From positions 1 through 64,000 of the forward strand of contig JALOLA010000001.1 in NCBI GenBank assembly GCA_025456205.1: 64,000 nucleotides of DNA, read 5' to 3'. A model generated the notes under the pieces. It saw nothing but the letters and a program-made list of their open reading frames with translations, had not been told where the DNA came from and did no database searches. The first letter of the stretch is position 1. Each line of letters starts with the position of its first letter. The DNA is from Acidobacteriota bacterium. Lineage in GTDB: Bacteria > Acidobacteriota > Aminicenantia > UBA2199. Below, piece by piece: positions 59,679 through 64,000 of the stretch. The position numbers and the translations under genes are program-made.

Positions 59679-62138
59679 TCACTTCTCTTCCTGCTTCACC
59701 TTCTCTATGGCCACCACCCGGTCGCCGGGCTTGAGGTTGACCAGGCGCACGCCCTGGGTGGCCCGTCCCTTGGAGCGCAGCTCCGCGGTGTCCTGCTTGT
59801 TCAGGATGCCCTTCTCCGAACAGAGGATGATCTCGCTGTCCTCGTCATTGAGGGTGACCAGGCCGATGACCTTGCCCAGCTTCTCGGTGATCTTGATGTT
59901 GATCAGCCCCTTGCCGCCGCGGTTCTGCAGGCGGTAGAGCGACAGGTCGGACTTCTTGCCGATGCCGTTCTCGGTGACGGTCAGGATATACTTGTCGTTC
60001 TCGACGATCACGTCGGCCCCGACCACGCAGTCGCCCTTGCCCAGCTTGATGGCGGTGACGCCGCGGGCCCCGCGCCCCATGGGCCGGACGTTCTTCTCGT
60101 TGAACTTCAGCGCCTTGCCCAGGTAGGTGCCCAGGATCACGTCGTTCTCGCCCGAAGTGATCACCGCCTCCAACAGCAGGTCGTCGGCGGGAACTTCGGC
60201 GGCGATGATGCCGTTGTTGCGCGGGTGGGAAAACTCGGCCAGCGAGGTCTTCTTCACGTACCCCTGCTTGGAGAACAGCATGACGTACCTGTCCTCGGGG
60301 AATTCCCTGACATTGATGACCGAGCAGACGCGCTCCTCGGGCCCGATGCCGATCAGGCGGTTGATGGGCTTGCCGCGCCCGGCGCTGTCCGCCTCGGGAA
60401 TGTCGTAGACCTTGATCCAGAACATGCGCCCCTTTTCGGTAAAGGCCAGGATATAGGCATGGGCGGAAGCGACGAACACCCGGGAGATGACATCCTCCTC
60501 CTTGAGGCCGATGCCTTTCTTGCCCATGGTGCCGCGGTTCATGCTGCGATAGGAGCTGAGGGTCGTGCGCTTGATGTAGCTGTTGCGCGTATAGGAGATG
60601 ACGAAGTCCTCGTCCTTGATCATGTCCTCGATCTTGAATTCCGACAGCTGCTTCTCGACGATCACGGTGCGGCGCTTGTCGGCGAACTGCTCCTTGACCT
60701 TGCGCAGCTCCTCCTTGATCAGGTTCAGCATCATGCGCTCGCTGGCCAGCAGCTCCTTGAGGTAGTTGATCAGCTTGATCAGGTCGATGTACTCGTTCTC
60801 CAGCTTCTCGATCTCGAGCCCGGTCAGCCGGTACAGCTGCATGTCGAGGATGGCATCGGCCTGGACGGCGGTCAGCTTGATCTTCTCCATCAGGCCGGCT
60901 TTGGCCTCGGGGCGGTTTTTCGAGCCGCGGATGATCTTGATCACCAGGTCGAGCTTGCCCAGGGCGATCTTGAGGCCCTCGATGATGTGGGCCCGCTTCT
61001 CGGCCTTGTCCAGCTCGAAGAGCGAGCGGCGGCGGATGATCTCCTTGCGGTGGCCGAGGAAGTAGTTGAAATACTCGACCAGGTTGAACTGCTTGGGCTG
61101 CTGGTTGACGATGGCCAGCAGGATGATGGAATAGCTCGTCTGCAGTTGGGTGTGCTTGAACAGCGTGTTGAGGATGACTTCCGGGATCTCGTCCTTCTTG
61201 ATCTCGATGACGATGCGCAGGCCGTCGCGGTCCGACTCGTCGCGCAGGTCGGAGATGCCTTCCAGCCGCTTGGTCTTCACCAGCTCGGCGATGTTCTCCA
61301 GGATCTTGGACTTGTTGGTCTGGTAGGGGATCTCGGTGACCACGATCTTCTGCCGCCCCTTGTTGTCGGTCTCGACCACGGCCTTGGCGCGCACGACGAA
61401 GCCGCCCTTGCCGGTCTCGTAGGCGGCCTTGATCATGTTCTGGCCGAAAATGAAGCCGCCGGTCGGGAAGTCCGGCCCGGGCATGATCTGCATCAGCTCG
61501 CTGACGCTGGCGTCGCGGTTGTCGACGAAATGGGTGAAGGCGTCGATCAGTTCGCCCAGGTTGTGCGGGGGGATGGAGGTGGCCATGCCCACGGCGATGC
61601 CCGATGTGCCGTTCAGGAGCAGGGTGGGCAGCAGGGCGGGCAGGATCGCCGGCTCGGTCAGCGACCCGTCGTAGTTGGGGACGAAGTCGACCGTGCCCTT
61701 GTCCAGGTCGTTGAGCATTTCATTGGTGATCTTCTGCAGGCGGGCCTCGGTGTAGCGCATGGCCGCCGGCGAGTCGCCGTCGATGGAGCCGAAGTTGCCC
61801 TGGCCGTCGACCAGGGTATAGCGCAGCGAGAACTCCTGGGCCATGCGCACGATGGTGTCGTAGATGGCGGCGTCGCCGTGCGGATGGTACTTGCCCATCA
61901 CGTCGCCGACGATGCGCGCCGACTTCTTGTAGGGCTGGTTGAAATGCGAGCCGGTCTGGTGCATCGAATAAAGGCAGCGGCGATGAACGGGCTTCAGCCC
62001 GTCGCGGATGTCGGGGATGGCCCGGCCGATGATGACGCTCATCGAGTAGTCGAGATACGAGGTCTTCATCTCGTTTTCGATCGCGACTTCCTCGATCGCC
62101 GTCGTTCTGGATTCTTTTTCCTTGGTTTTTTCGTCCAT
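59679..62138 (-). CDS. gyrA: DNA gyrase subunit A
   Basis: 819 residues from the ATG behind AAAGGAA; the frame is open further upstream into gyrB. The breakage-reunion domain has the [21 protein letters not shown] start and RYTEARL with the catalytic tyrosine. The C-terminal beta-pinwheel carries the GyrA box QNRGGKG, which separates gyrase from topoisomerase IV. In the quinolone region ([18 protein letters not shown]) the position of E. coli Ser83 is Ala90, while Asp94 (E. coli Asp87) is kept. It introduces negative supercoils with GyrB. It is 11 bases downstream of gyrB in the same operon. Confidence 0.97.
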   Translation of the reverse strand: MDEKTKEKESRTTAIEEVAIENEMKTSYLDYSMSVIIGRAIPDIRDGLKPVHRRCLYSMHQTGSHFNQPYKKSARIVGDVMGKYHPHGDAAIYDTIVRMAQEFSLRYTLVDGQGNFGSIDGDSPAAMRYTEARLQKITNEMLNDLDKGTVDFVPNYDGSLTEPAILPALLPTLLLNGTSGIAVGMATSIPPHNLGELIDAFTHFVDNRDASVSELMQIMPGPDFPTGGFIFGQNMIKAAYETGKGGFVVRAKAVVETDNKGRQKIVVTEIPYQTNKSKILENIAELVKTKRLEGISDLRDESDRDGLRIVIEIKKDEIPEVILNTLFKHTQLQTSYSIILLAIVNQQPKQFNLVEYFNYFLGHRKEIIRRRSLFELDKAEKRAHIIEGLKIALGKLDLVIKIIRGSKNRPEAKAGLMEKIKLTAVQADAILDMQLYRLTGLEIEKLENEYIDLIKLINYLKELLASERMMLNLIKEELRKVKEQFADKRRTVIVEKQLSEFKIEDMIKDEDFVISYTRNSYIKRTTLSSYRSMNRGTMGKKGIGLKEEDVISRVFVASAHAYILAFTEKGRMFWIKVYDIPEADSAGRGKPINRLIGIGPEERVCSVINVREFPEDRYVMLFSKQGYVKKTSLAEFSHPRNNGIIAAEVPADDLLLEAVITSGENDVILGTYLGKALKFNEKNVRPMGRGARGVTAIKLGKGDCVVGADVIVENDKYILTVTENGIGKKSDLSLYRLQNRGGKGLINIKITEKLGKVIGLVTLNDEDSEIILCSEKGILNKQDTAELRSKGRATQGVRLVNLKPGDRVVAIEKVKQEEK

Positions 62139-62149
62139 GGCGGGTTCCT

Positions 62150-64000
62150 TTAGATGTCGAGATTGCGCACGTTCAGGGCGTTCTGCTGGATGAAGTCCTT
62201 GCGCTTGGCGGCGTCGTTGCCCATCAGGGTGTCGAATATCTCTTCGCACTCATGGAAGTCGTTCACCGCGACCTGCAGCAGCGTGCGGTGCTCGGGGTCC
62301 ATGGTGGTCTCCCACAGCTGCTCGGGGTTCATTTCACCGAGGCCCTTGTAGCGCTGGATGGTCAGCCCTTTCTTCAGCCGTTCGAACAGGAAGGCCACCA
62401 GCTCCTTGCGGTTTTCCTGGACAAAACTCTCCTTGCCGACCTCGATGAAGTAGGGCGGGGGCGGGAAGTCGCCGAGCTTGACATAGACTTCCTTGATGTC
62501 GGAGAATTCCGGCCCGGTCAGGAAGCTGTGGTCGATGACCCGGCGGGTGCTGACCCCGTTCAGCTCGAACTCGATCTCCAGGGTATAGGCATTGTATTCC
62601 TTGTCGAACTTGGTCTCCACGCTGCGGCAGAGGTCGTCCTTCTGCAGGGCTAGTGACATCAGCTTGACCTTGCCCTTGTCCTGGAAATCATTCTCGCTCT
62701 CGATGATCTCGATGAGCTTCTTCGTGAGCTTGCGGGGCATGCCGCGCTTCTCGAGGTTGCCCATCAGCAGGTTCTTCTTGTGCACCAGCTTGATGAACTT
62801 CACCAGCTTCTGCCCTTTCAGCAGCTCGCCGCTGAAATCCTTTTTATAGAAGGCGACTTCGTCGCCGATCTTGGCAAAGAGGTAGTTCTCCAGCTCTTTT
62901 TCATTCTTCAGGTAGACCTTGGCCTGCCCCTTCTTGATCAGGTACAGCGGGGGCTGGGCCAGGTACAGGTAGCCCTTCTCGATCAGCGACTGCATCTGGC
63001 GGAAGAAAAAGGTCATGATCAGGGTGCGGATGTGCGAGCCGTCGACGTCGGCGTCGGTCATGATCACGATCTTGTGGTAGCGCAGCTTCTCGATGTCGTA
63101 CGTTTCCTTGCCGATGCCCACGCCCAGGGCGGCGACCATCTTCTTGATCTCCTCGTTCTCCAGCATCTTGGTGGCCGAGGCTTTCTCCACGTTGAGGATC
63201 TTGCCTTTCAGCGGCAGGATGGCCTGGAAGCGCCGGTCGCGGCCCTGCTTGGCGGAGCCGCCGGCCGAGTCGCCTTCCACAATGTACAGCTCGCTGTCCT
63301 CGGGGTTCTTGGACTGGCAGTCGGCCAGCTTGCCGGGCAGCGTGGTGTTTTCCAGCAGGTTCGATTTGCGCACCAGGTCCTTGGCTTTCTTGGAGGCCTC
63401 GCGGGCCCTGGCCGCCAGCAGCACCTTGTTGATGATGGCGCGGGCGACCGGGAGGTTCTCGTCGAAGTAATCCCCCAGCTTCTTGTTGACGAAGGACTCG
63501 ACGATGCCCTTGACGTCGGAGTTCCCCAGCTTGGCCTTGGTCTGGCCTTCGAACTGCGGGTCCTTGATGCGGATGGAGACGACGGCGGTCAGCCCCTCGC
63601 GGACGTCGTCGCCGGAAAAGACGTCCTTGAAATCCTTCAGCAGATTGTTGGCCTGGGCGACATTGTTGATCGTGCGCGTGATGCCCGACTTGAAGCCGGA
63701 GAGATGGGTGCCGCCCTCGACGGTATTGATGTTGTTGACGAAGGAGAAGAGGGTCTCGTTGTACGACTCCACGTACTGGAAGGCGATCTCGATCTCGATG
63801 TCGTCCTTCTTGGTGGCCAGGAAGATCGGCGTGTTATGGACGCGCGCCTTGGAGCCCACCAGGTATTTCACGTATTCGACGATGCCGCCCTTGTAATAAA
63901 AAACTTCCTTCTTGTCGACGCGCTCGTCGCTGAGAACGATCGTCAGCCCCTGGTTCAGGAAGGCCAGCTCCTTCAGCCGCCTCGCCAGTACGCCGTAATT
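62150..64000 (-). CDS. gyrB: DNA gyrase subunit B, 5' end beyond the window
   Basis: 616 codons are visible, and the frame is still open at the right edge ([18 protein letters not shown] are the first residues), so the N-terminal ATPase start is missing. The visible part includes the end of the ATPase/transducer domain ([35 protein letters not shown]), the TOPRIM domain ([33 protein letters not shown] split by the metal-site acidic residues, [16 protein letters not shown]) and the C-terminal tail [27 protein letters not shown]. There is an insertion-like charged region between TOPRIM and tail (about 150 residues), as in many gram-negative GyrB proteins. gyrA follows 11 bases on. Confidence 0.97.
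   Translation of the reverse strand, partial: NYGVLARRLKELAFLNQGLTIVLSDERVDKKEVFYYKGGIVEYVKYLVGSKARVHNTPIFLATKKDDIEIEIAFQYVESYNETLFSFVNNINTVEGGTHLSGFKSGITRTINNVAQANNLLKDFKDVFSGDDVREGLTAVVSIRIKDPQFEGQTKAKLGNSDVKGIVESFVNKKLGDYFDENLPVARAIINKVLLAARAREASKKAKDLVRKSNLLENTTLPGKLADCQSKNPEDSELYIVEGDSAGGSAKQGRDRRFQAILPLKGKILNVEKASATKMLENEEIKKMVAALGVGIGKETYDIEKLRYHKIVIMTDADVDGSHIRTLIMTFFFRQMQSLIEKGYLYLAQPPLYLIKKGQAKVYLKNEKELENYLFAKIGDEVAFYKKDFSGELLKGQKLVKFIKLVHKKNLLMGNLEKRGMPRKLTKKLIEIIESENDFQDKGKVKLMSLALQKDDLCRSVETKFDKEYNAYTLEIEFELNGVSTRRVIDHSFLTGPEFSDIKEVYVKLGDFPPPPYFIEVGKESFVQENRKELVAFLFERLKKGLTIQRYKGLGEMNPEQLWETTMDPEHRTLLQVAVNDFHECEEIFDTLMGNDAAKRKDFIQQNALNVRNLDI

Overview
The window is a gene-dense, GC-rich stretch of a bacterial chromosome. 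Lipopolysaccharide-type glycosyltransferases, periplasmic M16-like proteins, a periplasmic lytic transglycosylase and a bacterial alpha-2-macroglobulin point to a diderm cell. Ferredoxin/NAD(P) electron-transfer complexes (NfnAB and a NuoE/NuoF/NuoG-like complex) point to an anaerobic or fermentative life. The mixture is reminiscent of Acidobacteriota/Aminicenantota-type genomes, but that is only an impression; a marker-gene tree of gyrA, gyrB and clpB would settle it.

Layout. 1-3 kb: tRNA-Gly, tRNA-Cys and a pair of exported M16-fold proteins without the zinc motif. 3-7 kb: a TPR protein, an AT-rich palindromic element, an orphan SelB C-terminal-like protein, a processive GT2 enzyme and tRNA-Pro. 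7-10.5 kb: purH, a core-type GT2, a small membrane protein and a lytic transglycosylase. 10.6-16.4 kb: a 1916-residue thioester alpha-2-macroglobulin. 16.4-19.2 kb: an aspartase fused to a cyclic-nucleotide-type domain, a remnant of a second alpha-2-macroglobulin gene and a membrane protein. 19.3-24.4 kb: a five-gene acid/CoA operon (Icd-like dehydrogenase, HMG-CoA-lyase-like protein, family III CoA transferase, LeuC/LeuD-like dehydratase). 24.6-28 kb: rimO, pgpA, rpmB, a LOG protein and truA.

28-41.3 kb is a redox hub. nfnA and nfnB run leftward. A rightward set carries a receiver protein with two AsnC-type domains, NuoE, NuoF, a giant NuoG/GltD/MopB fusion, a PAS/GAF histidine kinase and an NtrC-type activator. 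The rightward set starts at a clear sigma-54 promoter with an upstream inverted repeat, so the activator at its end may control the unit that encodes it.

41.3-50.6 kb holds sugar and inositol genes (GT4, inositol monophosphatase-family, manC-like), a cupin, a chalcone-isomerase-like exported protein, clpB and gdhA. 50.6-58.8 kb is the most unusual region. A GAF + PEP-synthase-like ATP-grasp + nucleotidyltransferase gene is broken by a frameshift or deletion. Facing it is an overlapping operon of HD-GYP phosphodiesterase, receiver-like + PEP-synthase-like ATP-grasp protein and calcineurin-type phosphoesterase. The two ATP-grasp proteins share a C-terminal domain I cannot assign. The window ends with tatD and gyrBA (gyrB runs off the right edge).

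Promoters of the TTGACA/TATAAT type are easy to see in many gaps. At five genes the -10 box ends exactly six bases before the ATG and no Shine-Dalgarno is visible, which predicts leaderless mRNAs beside normal Shine-Dalgarno genes. No CRISPR array, rRNA, insertion sequence or phage was seen.
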